NCBI GenBank assembly: GCA_030041215.1
Contig: JASHOH010000083.1
Span: forward strand, 1 to 34,862
Direction: 5' to 3'
Origin: Candidatus Sulfotelmatobacter sp.
Lineage (GTDB): Bacteria; Acidobacteriota; Terriglobia; Terriglobales; Acidobacteriaceae
Length of the DNA stretch: 34,862 bases
The notes beneath the pieces are model-generated. The model was not told where the DNA came from. It searched no databases and was given only the letters and a program-made list of their open reading frames with translations. Shown here piece after piece: positions 1 through 8,714 of this stretch; the first letter of the stretch is position 1, and each line of letters starts with the position of its first letter. The translations under genes and the position numbers were made by a program.

Positions 1-1
1 G

Positions 2-85
2 CGCCCAACGCGAATAAGCCCAGACCAGCAGAGAACGGGCGGCGATGGTGAAAACGAACATCGCTGCAACGGTCATCGCCTGCAT
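2..85 (-). CDS. possible N-terminus of a membrane protein, cut by the window edge
   Basis: Reading leftwards from an ATG at 85 there are 28 open codons to the window edge. The peptide begins MQAMTVAAMF and continues with a hydrophobic stretch (FTIAARSLLVWAY) that could be a signal anchor. Two further in-frame ATGs lie at 76 and 61, and none has a convincing ribosome binding site. The product cannot be named. It may be a chance reading frame. Confidence 0.22.
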   Translation of the reverse strand, partial: MQAMTVAAMFVFTIAARSLLVWAYSRWA

Positions 86-667
86 TGACTTGAATGGCCG
101 GGGCTGGTTTCCTCGCCATTGCGGGCATTGTCGCATCTGGGCAGGCCTGTTTCAGCATCACTGTCCGTTTGGAGACTCACTCACTGAAATGCGAGTGCTA
201 GCGCTGAAGAATCCCGCATCTAGCCAAGAAGCTGGCGACGTAGAAAAACATTACGAAACTTTACACCAATGTGAGCAACAATAACCGCTCTGCTCGTGTT
301 CAGAATTAATAGGGCGTTAGGCGCAATTCCACTGGCGGGCATTCCGCTTATCATCGGCCCGGCCCCGGGATTACGGAACATTGCAATAGCTCCGTAAGGG
401 CAGACGATGGAAATATTCAGAGAGTCTGCTCCGAGTTGCGCATTAACGCGGCTTATGAATTTCTAGCCCCGCTCCGCAGGTACTGGAGTGATGCTAGACA
501 TCCGAATAGCGACGACCCGCCAGTGTGAAACCAGCGCCCTGCACGCTCTTGGGAGTGCAATTTGGGAGCGTTTGCGAAGCCTTGAATGCACCACTCTACG
601 AAGGTGTGAACGCTGCCAATAGGTAATTAGCGCTTCTCGAACGTCACTTGGAGCGGACGAGGTACAA
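86..667. other. stretch without a recognisable gene
   Basis: About 580 bases in which I find no reading frame with a good ribosome binding site or a recognisable protein pattern. Short open frames exist on both strands, but they are rich in Arg, Ser and Cys without domain character, as expected of non-coding G+C-rich DNA. No tRNA-like cloverleaf or strong terminator hairpin was seen. Confidence 0.5.
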
Positions 668-904
668 ATGTTGACTCGCACAATTGAGTTGCTGAGCGGT
701 CTATTTTCAATCGCCTTGATTTCACTGATCGCGTTTTGCATCCTTGGCTCCGTTGTCGCAGCCTTGCGTGCTATCGGTCGGGGAGATACGTCAGCAAACC
801 GTCGGGAAGTTCTGGAGACTGGTGTGCTCCATCATCAAAAAAATGCAGCTTCGATCCGGGAGAGCCGCTTGAACATGCCTAGACTCTGGAACTGTAAGGA
901 GTGA
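668..904 (+). CDS. small single-pass membrane protein, unknown function
   Basis: A 78-aa product with one clear hydrophobic helix at about residues 9-34 (LSGLFSIALISLIAFCILG), followed by a charged, probably cytoplasmic tail. The ATG is preceded by CGAGG at 658-662 with a 5-base gap. The stop lies four bases before the ATG of the next small gene, so the two probably form one transcript. The family is not recognised. The tail after residue 45 is less protein-like, so only the membrane anchor is really supported. Confidence 0.45.
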   Translation: MLTRTIELLSGLFSIALISLIAFCILGSVVAALRAIGRGDTSANRREVLETGVLHHQKNAASIRESRLNMPRLWNCKE

Positions 905-908
905 ATAA

Positions 909-1130
909 ATGCCACGACATTGGGAAGAGGTTTATGAGATGGCGCTGCTTGAAACGGATCAAGGGAAGCTGACAGAAAAAATTGACGCTGCACTAGTTGT
1001 TCTCCGCAATTCCTTGCAGGAAATTGGCAATTTGCCCGAGAACAGCTGCGAGAGACAGTGGATTGAGGACGCGTTGAGGACTCTAGAGATGATACGACCA
1101 ACGGAGCTGCGAGGTTTCGCAGATAACTAG
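909..1130 (+). CDS. small helical protein, unknown function
   Basis: A 73-aa acidic, probably all-helical protein. The N-terminus MPRHWEEVYEMALLE is followed by a heptad-like stretch (KIDAALVVLRNSLQEI) and an acidic C-terminal half. The start is well supported: TAAGGAG at 895-901 lies seven bases before the ATG and overlaps the end of the preceding small membrane-protein gene, suggesting translational coupling. It has no cysteine pair, catalytic motif or membrane segment. Similar short helical orphans are common in Acidobacteriota genomes; the function is unknown. Confidence 0.55.
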   Translation: MPRHWEEVYEMALLETDQGKLTEKIDAALVVLRNSLQEIGNLPENSCERQWIEDALRTLEMIRPTELRGFADN

Positions 1131-1383
1131 AAGCTTATTGCGGATGAGTGGGCGCCGGGGCATCAGATGACCACCGCCGATGACGGATTTCTGAGCGCCA
1201 AGGACTGCAATCACATTGGCAACTGGTCTCCTCCAGCAAGCAATTCCCGCAAGCGGAACGGAAGGCCCACTTCCTGACGCCAATCATCTCTGCCCGACTG
1301 AGGCTCCGCACATCCGTGGCGATGTCTGTATACGGCATCTGCGACATGAATGAACCGGACGGTTCAAGAAAGGGTGGGGCGTT

Positions 1384-4188
1384 ATGCGGTTAAACTGCAT
1401 GTCGTTTCGGGCGGTACAAAGAAGTAAGAAAGCTGGAAGCCGACCATCATGGAAATGCCTTTTGCTGGTGTTCGCCTCAAGCCTGTGTTTCGGGCTGCAG
1501 TCCGACCGCATCACTGGCGCTATCGATTCCGCCCATATGGTCGCGCTGCATAAGAGTGTCCGTCCTATGGCCCAGCCGCAGGACGACCGCGGAGCAGTGG
1601 AGCTTTCATTCAAACTCGGCTATGTCACGATGCTGATTGTCCCCTCTGCCGCGCAGCAGCAGACGCTTACGGCGCTTCTCGCGCAACAGCAGGACCCGTC
1701 CTCGCCGAACTACCGCAAATGGCTCACGCCCCAGCAGTACGCCGACCGCTTCGGCCTCAGCCAAAATGACTTGAACAAGATCACAGCGTGGCTGAAGTCC
1801 CAAGGGTTCCAGATTCGTAGCACCGGCGCGGGCCGCAATACTGTGGTTTTCAGCGGCACAGCTGCGCAGATCCAAAAGGCATTTCGAACTGAAATCCATC
1901 ACTACACCGTCAATGGCGAGAATCACGTCGCCAATTCATCTCCCGTGATGATTCCCGCCGCCCTCAACGGCATCGTTAGCGGAGTGATGGGTTTGAACGA
2001 TTTTCGGCCAAAGCCGATGATTAGGCGGAGTGCCACAGCTTTCCGCGCTGCTCGCCCAAACTACACAACCACCATTAGCGGCAGTACTTATTACTTCCTT
2101 GCTCCCGGTGACGTCGCGACGATCTATGACATCAATCCGCTGTACGACGCCTCCACTCCCATCAATGGCAGCGGGCAGAAGCTCGCCGTCATGGGACAGA
2201 CCGACATTTACCTTGCCGACCTGACCGACTTTCGCTCTGGCTTCAACCTGCCGTCGTTCACTTGTACCACAGGGACAACTGGCCTTATCACCAGTTGCGA
2301 TACTACCTACTTCGAGTATGTGCTCTACGGCACAGACCCAGGGGCCCCCAATTCGATCCAAGATGATCTTGGCGAGGCCGATCTCGATGTTGAGTGGTCA
2401 GGCGCGACGGCCCCCAATGCTCAAGTCATCTACGTCAACGCCCCCGACCCCTCGGGCAACGGCGTCTTTGACTCCATTACCTATGCCATTGAGAACAGCC
2501 TGGCACCGGTTATTAGCATGAGTTATGGGTTGTGTGAGGCCGATGTGACCGAGTCGCTCGAAACTATCCTGCAGCAGGGCAACAGTGAAGGCATTACCAT
2601 CATCAGCGCTGCCGGGGACGATGGCGCCGCGGCTTGCGATTACAGCCCGCCTGGCACTACCAGCACCTACACCCCGCCACCACCTTACAGTCCAGCCGTC
2701 GGGGGATTGGCTGTGAACTACCCCGCCAGCAGCCCCGAAGTGACTGGCATCGGTGGCACATCGATTCCTTTGGCGGACTTCACGAGTTCTTTCTGGGCCT
2801 CGAGCAATGGAACCACTGGCGGCTCGGCGCTTTCAACGTTAGTGGGACAAGAAATCTCCTGGAACGACGACGTGGAAATCGCCCAGTATTGTCAGGAGAA
2901 TCCCAGCAATACGTTCTGCACTCAGGGCGGTAGTCCGCCTGTCTCCGGTTGGGTTCCGCTCACATCCACCGCGACCGCGGAGCAGGTGCAGGAAGACATC
3001 TGGATTTCCATAGGCGGAGGCGGCGGGAGCAATTGCTGGACCGAGTCCAACACCGGCGTCTGCGAGGCTGGCTTTGCCCAGCCCACCTGGCAGCAGAGCT
3101 TATCCGTCCCCGAGGCCCCAACTGGAGTCCGTTGGGTTCCTGACGTTTCCCTGCTCGCCTCGCCCAACTACCCTGGATTGATTGTCTGCACGCCGCAAGA
3201 GGAGGTTGTTTCGGGCAGCAGCAGTACGGTCAGCACTTGCTATCCCGGCGGGACAACCGGCATTGCCACTGCCGTGGACACCTACTTTTCTATTTTCGGC
3301 GGTACTTCGACGGCAACTCCCATCTTTGCCGGCATGCTGACCTTATTCAATCAATATTTTGGCGGCATTCGACTGGGCAACATCAATCCGACGCTTTACA
3401 GCCTCGCGGCCACGCCTTCGAACGGGGCATTCCATCAAACCATCAGCGGCGACAACAACGTCTATTGCCAGCCTGGGACGCCTTCGAGACAGCCCACCAC
3501 TGTGCAGTGTCCCACCACAGGAGTCTTCGGCTTTAGCGCCTCCAATTACGACGCCGCCACTAAGTACAACCTGGTCACAGGTCTCGGCTCGGTCGACGCG
3601 AACAACCTGGCGGTCGCTTGGGCCGCAACCCTTCCCAGCTTCAGCTTCACCCTGACCCCCAGTGTGAGCACTCTGACCGTGCAACCGGGGCAGACCGCGA
3701 ACAATACGGTGAACCTCACTGTCGCCAGCACCAACGGGTTTGTGGTTAACAGCGCCACAGTCATGCCCTTGACTTACAGCTGCACAATTTCGCCGTCAGT
3801 CGCCAATGGCCCGACTTGCTCGTTCAGCCCGCAGAACGGCCAGAACATCACCACGACGACGCCTTCAGTCGCCATGTTGACTATTGCGCCTAGCGCGCAA
3901 CTGCGTCCGGCGCTGGGGCCTGGCAATGGCATCTTCTACGCCATCTTGCTGCCCGGTGTATTCGGAGCCGTCCTTGTCGCCGGATCGCGCAGGCGCGGCA
4001 TGTGCTTGCTTGCCCTGATGGTGCTGCTGGGTTCCTCCACATTGTGGCTGGGCTCATGCGGAGGCAGCAGCAGTACTCCCTCAAGTCCGGGCACGCCAGC
4101 TGGAAACTATACGGTGACGATCAACGCCGCCACCGGTGGTGCCAGTCCGATTACGGCTTCTGCGTCGTTCACGTTGACGGTGGAGTAG
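1384..4188 (+). CDS. secreted S53 (sedolisin/kumamolisin-type) serine-carboxyl peptidase
   Basis: A 934-aa acid-active endopeptidase of the sedolisin family, predicted to be exported. After a basic N-terminus and hydrophobic segment (about 24-37) comes a pro-kumamolisin activation domain (about 75-215, with YRKWLTPQQYADRFG), which is cleaved off on activation. The catalytic domain carries the family triad: E331 and D335 in GEADLDVEW, and S642 in GGTSTATP. D412 in AAGDDG matches the oxyanion-hole aspartate. The C-terminal calcium site is suggested by VTGLGSVDANN. An Ig-like repeat (FTLTPSVSTLTVQPG) follows, then two hydrophobic stretches around a basic SRRR and a Ser/Gly-rich tail. Such tails are common on acidobacterial secreted proteins and may hold the enzyme at the cell surface. 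No neighbour shares a pathway with it. The ATG at 1384 follows a GGTGGGG tract. Confidence 0.93.
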   Translation: MRLNCMSFRAVQRSKKAGSRPSWKCLLLVFASSLCFGLQSDRITGAIDSAHMVALHKSVRPMAQPQDDRGAVELSFKLGYVTMLIVPSAAQQQTLTALLAQQQDPSSPNYRKWLTPQQYADRFGLSQNDLNKITAWLKSQGFQIRSTGAGRNTVVFSGTAAQIQKAFRTEIHHYTVNGENHVANSSPVMIPAALNGIVSGVMGLNDFRPKPMIRRSATAFRAARPNYTTTISGSTYYFLAPGDVATIYDINPLYDASTPINGSGQKLAVMGQTDIYLADLTDFRSGFNLPSFTCTTGTTGLITSCDTTYFEYVLYGTDPGAPNSIQDDLGEADLDVEWSGATAPNAQVIYVNAPDPSGNGVFDSITYAIENSLAPVISMSYGLCEADVTESLETILQQGNSEGITIISAAGDDGAAACDYSPPGTTSTYTPPPPYSPAVGGLAVNYPASSPEVTGIGGTSIPLADFTSSFWASSNGTTGGSALSTLVGQEISWNDDVEIAQYCQENPSNTFCTQGGSPPVSGWVPLTSTATAEQVQEDIWISIGGGGGSNCWTESNTGVCEAGFAQPTWQQSLSVPEAPTGVRWVPDVSLLASPNYPGLIVCTPQEEVVSGSSSTVSTCYPGGTTGIATAVDTYFSIFGGTSTATPIFAGMLTLFNQYFGGIRLGNINPTLYSLAATPSNGAFHQTISGDNNVYCQPGTPSRQPTTVQCPTTGVFGFSASNYDAATKYNLVTGLGSVDANNLAVAWAATLPSFSFTLTPSVSTLTVQPGQTANNTVNLTVASTNGFVVNSATVMPLTYSCTISPSVANGPTCSFSPQNGQNITTTTPSVAMLTIAPSAQLRPALGPGNGIFYAILLPGVFGAVLVAGSRRRGMCLLALMVLLGSSTLWLGSCGGSSSTPSSPGTPAGNYTVTINAATGGASPITASASFTLTVE

Positions 4189-4436
4189 CTGGGTGACTCC
4201 GTTAAAGGCTGGACTCTGGAAGCCCCGGTCAAGGTTTTTGGAGCAGTATGGATCGGATGGCTGTTGAGCGACAAAAAGGCATTGAGCCGACAGCCGGTTC
4301 ATGGCTTGGCGGACTCTTCCGTTGAAGATAGGTACAGAGGATTCCGTTTCGCGTGCGGCCAATGCTGGCAACCTTGGTCAGCGCACTGAGGGCATGGACT
4401 CAACGCAACGGCCATCGCGTTGCAGGGCCGGCGGGA

Positions 4437-4785
4437 TCAGCTCTTGATCCTTTTCTTCAGGATGTAGTCGAGGAACCTGTGAGTTGTGTCGACGGAAGTC
4501 CATTCGGCGCGAAGCGTCGTTCGTTTATTCACTCGTCTCAAGGCAGAGGGTAGCGTGCGGTTCAGTTCCTTTGCGCTGACTCCTTCCATATCGGCTTCGG
4601 CGATGAACTCTTTGCCCTCTTTCTTGACAGAGCCCTTGGCGGCTAGTTAGTCGAGCACCCGCCGGATAGTCTGTGCGCCGGAGCGGTTGATTCGGGCTTT
4701 GAGCTTGAAGATCACGTGAGAGTTTAGCTCCTCGGTGGACGAGGAGTGACACTCAAAGCGCAGGCCAAACAGAGGAAATCTCCGG
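4437..4785 (-). pseudogene. decayed gene, unknown family, with in-frame ochre stop
   Basis: One minus-strand frame reads as convincing protein from about 4785 to a TGA at 4437-4439, broken by a TAA at 4647-4649. Before the break it includes STEELNSHVIFKLKARINRS; after it, KKEGKEFIAEADMEGVSAKE and a basic C-terminus HRFLDYILKKRIKS. The Lys/Glu-rich helical composition is unlike the Arg/Ser/Pro shadows in the other frames. No ATG in this frame lies upstream of the homologous-looking part; an out-of-frame ATG nearby suggests a 5' frameshift as well. The family is not recognised. The call rests on reading quality only, without a database match. Confidence 0.5.
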
Positions 4786-5012
4786 GCTGATCGAGCGCGT
4801 CATCTCCAGAACGGTTGCTACCAGATGAAGCTATGAGCTATTTCTCCCTGATGCAACCCACGGCAGAATCGCCCGCATCAGAACTTAAAATTGTCTCTCC
4901 TCACGAACTGGGAAATAGAAAGTAAGACTAATTTTTGAAATTCCGAGGCGACAGAGATTCTGTGTCTCAGATCGAAACGCAGGGATTGTCCCGTTACGGG
5001 GATTGATATCGA
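4786..5012. other. intergenic stretch upstream of the radical SAM gene
   Basis: About 230 bases with no recognisable gene. The 4880-5000 part is more AT-rich than its surroundings (AAAATTGTC, GAAAGTAAGACTAATTTTTG) and probably holds the promoter for the plus-strand radical SAM gene. No clear -35/-10 pair was fixed. Confidence 0.35.
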
Positions 5013-6134
5013 GTGGTAACCTCCTTCCAAACAACTGCCAATCAACCGAGCTCCAGTCTTGGGCCGAGCGACTTTGCGCGTGCGTGGTGGCACGTGCTGC
5101 AAGGGCACACGCCAATGCTTTCGATTGAGATCACACGCGAATGCCCGTTAAGCTGCTCAGGCTGTTATGCATATGACGACGGTCATCTGGGTGGCAAGAC
5201 TACTCTGCGCGATTTGAGCGACTTTCGCGGTGACGCGCTTGTGCAGGGCGTTCTTGAACTGGTGCGGCGGCATCGCCCGATGCACGTTTCATTGGTGGGC
5301 GGCGAGCCCATGATTCGAAATCGTGAGTTGGATCGTATTCTTCCGGCGCTTGACGAAATGGGCATCTTCACGATGGTGGTGACGAGCGGTGTGATTCCAA
5401 TTCCAGAGCACTGGATGAAACTGCGACGGCTGCGTGTGGCGGTTTCGGTCGATGGGCTCCCCGAACACCACGACGAACGGCGCAAGCCCGCGACTTATGA
5501 ACGAATTTTCAAGAACATTGCGGGGCGGCAGATCAACGTCCACTGGGTGATTACGCGACCGATGGTGCTGGCAGGAGCTTCGTATCTTGAACAGTACGTT
5601 GATTTCTGGAATGCGCGGCCCGAGGTCGATCACATCTGGGTGAGCCTGTACAGTCCACAGAAAAATGAAGAGAGTGCGCAGCGGCTTAGGCAGGAAGATC
5701 GTGAACTAGTGGCGGACGCTTTACCGCGCCTCCGGCGCACGTATCCGAAGCTACTGCTTCCGGCAGGGGTTGCACGAGCGTTTGTGAAACCGCCAGAAAG
5801 CCCTGAGGATTGCTTGTTTTCGAAGCTGTCAACGAACTATTCCGCCGACCTGCGGACTCATGTGGAACCGTGCGTGTTCGGCGGGGTTCCGGATTGCAAA
5901 CAGTGCGGGTGTTCGATCAGCAGCGCATTGCACTGGGTTCGGGATGTGAAAGTCGTAGGGCCGCTCAAGGTGGGCCATCTGGTGCGGGCATCCCTACGCG
6001 TAGGATTGGTGGCGAAGAAGCTACGTGGCGATTCTACGCTTCCAAACCGCTGGCAACCGGGGCAACGATTCTACGGCCAAAGGGCTCCGCTCGTGCAGAT
6101 TCAGAACGGGACGGGGGCAAGCGGTTGCTCGTGA
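5013..6134 (+). CDS. radical SAM enzyme, unknown substrate
   Basis: A 373-aa radical S-adenosylmethionine protein. The [4Fe-4S] motif CPLSCSGC (C44, C48, C51) follows the first strand, and SLVGGEPMI matches the SAM-binding GGE motif. The overall layout resembles HpnH-like and related single-domain radical SAM proteins. A conserved Cys cluster near the C-terminal end (CVFGGVPDCKQCGC) could hold an auxiliary cluster but is shorter than a SPASM domain. The start is taken as GTG at 5013; the ribosome binding site is weak, and an internal ATG at 5115 (residue 35) sits too close to the catalytic strand to be preferred. No precursor peptide or pathway partner lies alongside, so the substrate is unknown. 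Confidence 0.85.
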   Translation: MVTSFQTTANQPSSSLGPSDFARAWWHVLQGHTPMLSIEITRECPLSCSGCYAYDDGHLGGKTTLRDLSDFRGDALVQGVLELVRRHRPMHVSLVGGEPMIRNRELDRILPALDEMGIFTMVVTSGVIPIPEHWMKLRRLRVAVSVDGLPEHHDERRKPATYERIFKNIAGRQINVHWVITRPMVLAGASYLEQYVDFWNARPEVDHIWVSLYSPQKNEESAQRLRQEDRELVADALPRLRRTYPKLLLPAGVARAFVKPPESPEDCLFSKLSTNYSADLRTHVEPCVFGGVPDCKQCGCSISSALHWVRDVKVVGPLKVGHLVRASLRVGLVAKKLRGDSTLPNRWQPGQRFYGQRAPLVQIQNGTGASGCS

Positions 6135-6260
6135 TGATTGGGCAAAGAAAGCTCTGGCCATTGCGGTGAGGTCTGAGGGGGATGCGCCTCGCTATGCGGC
6201 TAATCCAAGGGTCGAAAGACTTCCTCGTTAATTGCCTTTGCCCTCACATGAGAGGAAAGG

Positions 6261-6545
6261 TCAACCGTACCAAACTGATCCGTGCCTTAGTTGTTCCTTT
6301 GCTTTTTCGGCAAGCGTTCTAACTTCTTTACGGATTGCAAGCACTCGAAACTCCCGCTTATCGTGCGGCAAATGTTCATAACGGGGGGAGGGTTGACCTG
6401 AGCGCAGGGCGTTCTTGAGATCGTTCGAGTCGGCAAACAGCCGGGGTCCATGCGCGCCGAGTAAGACTGCTAGAGCTTCGCCGACAGCCTGCTGTGCCAT
6501 CTCGCTCACGTCGACGGCAGTTCCACCGACGTAGCGGTGAGTCAT
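6261..6545 (-). CDS. small hypothetical protein
   Basis: A 94-aa soluble protein, MTHRYVGGTAVDVSEMAQQA at its start, with a predicted helical second half rich in Arg, Glu and Lys (KREFRVLAIRKEVRTLAEKA). A GAGAG at 6550-6554 precedes the ATG by six bases. It runs towards the radical SAM gene, so the two are convergent. It has no membrane segment, cysteine or catalytic motif that I recognise. The coding call rests on composition and the ribosome binding site. Confidence 0.5.
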   Translation of the reverse strand: MTHRYVGGTAVDVSEMAQQAVGEALAVLLGAHGPRLFADSNDLKNALRSGQPSPRYEHLPHDKREFRVLAIRKEVRTLAEKAKEQLRHGSVWYG

Positions 6546-6653
6546 ACTCGTCTCTCAGAACCGACAGGCCTTGATGAAAATCTTAGACTCAACAGATGGC
6601 CTTTTCAAACCTGGCCAGCGGGGATGGACGCGAATTGCCAGGATACGGCACAT

Positions 6654-7739
6654 CTAATCGACTACAACACGGCGCAATAGTGTGAAATCGTCCAGAAGTT
6701 TAGCTGTGCCGAGTATGACGCTCGTGAGGGGATCGTCGGCGACACATACCGGCAAGCCAGTTTCATCCGTAATTCTCTTGTCCAGGTTCCGCAGCAGGGA
6801 TCCGCCTCCGGCTAGGACAATGCCGCGGTCGCTGATGTCGGCAGAGAGTTCGGGGGGAGTGCGCTCCAGCAACACGCGAATCGCATTGACGATTGTCGAC
6901 ACGGATTCGTTCAACGCCTCGCGGATTTCGCGATCGTCCACGGTGCATCCCTTCGGAATGCCCTCGATAAGACTTCTTCCTTTGACCTCCGTGGTCACCG
7001 GCTTCTCTAGAGGGAACGCCGATCCAATCTCGATTTTGATCTGCTCCGCCGTGCGCTCACCGATCAGCAGGTTGTATTTTCTTTTGATGTAATTCATGAT
7101 CGCCTCATCCATGTGATTGCCAGCGGTGCGGACTGAGCGTGAATAGACCATCCCCGACATGGAGATGAGCGCGACGTCTGTTGTGCCGCCGCCGATGTCA
7201 ACAACTAAGTTTCCGCCAGGCCTCGAAACGGGCAGCCCAGCACCGATAGCAGCCATCATCGCCTGCTCCACCAAATGTACTTCCGCAGCCTTCGCTCGAT
7301 AGGCCGAGTCTGTCACCGCACGCCGTTCGACCTGGGTAATCTCGGATGGGACGCTGATAATGACGCGTGGGTGAACCAGGGTCCTCCGCTGATGGGCTTT
7401 TTGAATGAAATAGCTGAGCATCCTTTCGGTCACCTTAAAATCTGCAATTACACCGTCTCTTACCGGCTTAACAACCTTGATCCGGCCGGGCGCGCGGCCC
7501 ACCATTTCTTTGGCCTCTTTGCCCACAGCCTGGACTTGGCCGGTGCTTTCATCCAAAGCAACCGCAGTGGGCTCGTTCACCACGATGCCGCGACCGCGGG
7601 CATAGACGCGCGTATTAACGGTGCCCAAGTCAATGGCCAAGTCCTCGGAAAACAGACTTGCTAGGGGGCGGAGATTCTCAAGGGAGATTCGCGTTGTCCA
7701 CTCGGGGCGCATAAAACCGACCCGCATGATCGAACACAC
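6654..7739 (-). CDS. mreB: MreB-like bacterial actin, orphan
   Basis: A 361-aa actin-fold ATPase of the MreB family, which polymerises under the membrane and guides lateral cell-wall synthesis in rods. The phosphate-1 motif is DLGTVNTRVY, phosphate-2 is VVDIGGGTTDVA, and the adenosine motif is LAGGGSLLRN, so nucleotide binding should be intact. The segment SLFSEDLAIDLGT matches the normal MreB start, preceded here by about 30 extra residues. The longest frame starts at a GTG (7739), while ATGs at residues 5 and 10 are alternative starts. The usual partners mreC, mreD and mrdA do not accompany it, so this is probably a second, stand-alone mreB paralogue and not the main rod-shape operon copy. 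Confidence 0.88.
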   Translation of the reverse strand: MCSIMRVGFMRPEWTTRISLENLRPLASLFSEDLAIDLGTVNTRVYARGRGIVVNEPTAVALDESTGQVQAVGKEAKEMVGRAPGRIKVVKPVRDGVIADFKVTERMLSYFIQKAHQRRTLVHPRVIISVPSEITQVERRAVTDSAYRAKAAEVHLVEQAMMAAIGAGLPVSRPGGNLVVDIGGGTTDVALISMSGMVYSRSVRTAGNHMDEAIMNYIKRKYNLLIGERTAEQIKIEIGSAFPLEKPVTTEVKGRSLIEGIPKGCTVDDREIREALNESVSTIVNAIRVLLERTPPELSADISDRGIVLAGGGSLLRNLDKRITDETGLPVCVADDPLTSVILGTAKLLDDFTLLRRVVVD

Positions 7740-7759
7740 TCAGGCAGGCCGCTCACGGA

Positions 7760-7777
7760 GCCCCATCCAATTGGGGC
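7760..7777 (-). promoter_or_regulatory. small hairpin in the mreB leader
   Basis: GCCCCA at 7760-7765 and TGGGGC at 7772-7777 pair perfectly around a six-base loop, 20 bases upstream of the mreB GTG. It could be a 5'-UTR hairpin influencing translation. There is no T-tract on either side, so it is not a terminator. Confidence 0.25.
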
Positions 7778-8013
7778 AGAAGACTGCATGAGGACGCTTG
7801 CTCACCCGACATGATTTGTAGCGCCGGTGATGAGACGTGCCTTGACCGGCCCGGCATTGCTTATGCGCACGACCTCACGTTCAAGTGTAATCGCTCCAGC
7901 GGCAACACCCGTGATTACCATCATTGCAATGTGGCAGAGAAAAGGAGCGTAATAAACAAGGAGATGCTAGGGGGACTTGATCAACAGTCCGCCATCGAGC
8001 GAAGGGGGAGTAT

Positions 8014-8151
8014 ATGAATTCCCTTACAGATCACAGGAGACATCCGAACAGCTATTTCCATTTGCATCCGTTGCATGCCATCTACTCCTTATTAATGGGC
8101 GCGCTACTGGCCGCCCTCGCTGTGCTGGCGCTGGTAGTCTCGGCTAAATGA
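8014..8151 (+). CDS. 45-aa single-pass membrane peptide
   Basis: A very short gene with strong translation signals. AGGGGGAG at 8003-8010 lies just three bases before the ATG. The product has a His-rich N-terminal half (DHRRHPNSYFHLHPLH) and one transmembrane helix covering about residues 26-43 (SLLMGALLAALAVLALVV), ending SAK. The His-rich part would lie on one membrane face. Its stop overlaps an ATG (ATGA at 8148-8151) opening a 101-codon frame that I do not believe codes for a natural protein. The function is unknown; a small stress or metal-linked membrane peptide is only a guess. Confidence 0.5.
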   Translation: MNSLTDHRRHPNSYFHLHPLHAIYSLLMGALLAALAVLALVVSAK

Positions 8152-8714
8152 AGGACAAAGCCCGCATTTGGGCTGATGGATATCTGAGTGGAGTTGTGGA
8201 ACATGTCCGGACTTCCCGCTCAACTTCCGTGGAAACATTTTGTCCGCGTTCTTCGCGACCTGGGTATCGGCCCCTCAAGCCGCATCGGGGATCACTGAGG
8301 TACTTCTTTAGTCCTACCCGAAGCCCTGCCGGCATTGATGCACAGAAAACTGGCCAGATGCCAGTGGACGAGTGGCCGAATCTGCTTGATCAGGCAGACG
8401 AATTCGGCAGGCAGTCGAAGCCAATGAGACCTTCGCTCGTCCTCAGGACCTAGGAGACGACGCTTGGTCTTCCTCAAGAACCGGGTCTAGAACTGGGCCA
8501 GATGAACAAACAAAGAAGACCTTGAACCTGAAAAGATTCGGTTTGTCAGCGAGTTTCTTACAGTTACCATTATTTTACGCCCCGCGATCAAGACCTTGGA
8601 GGAGGAGGACGGTGGAGTAACAAGCTACTTTGATTGAAAATTTGCAAGCGGAAAGGATGCGAATATGGCGTATCGGGGAACGCATAGGCGGCCCTTGGGG
8701 CCAGAGTTGGTCAA
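8152..8714. other. stretch without a recognisable gene
   Basis: About 560 bases between the membrane peptide and the Mut7-C gene. A plus-strand frame from 8148 stays open to 8453, and another plus frame stays open from about 8390 to 8620 (including QAVEANETFARPQDLGDDAW), but neither shows a recognisable family or start signal. They may be parts of one decayed gene joined by a frameshift. No repeat, tRNA or terminator was identified. Confidence 0.35.

Noticed and set aside
8148-8453. 101-codon frame overlapping the membrane peptide by ATGA
   Set aside because: The overlap looked like coupling, but the sequence is Arg/Ser/Pro-rich with no fold character.
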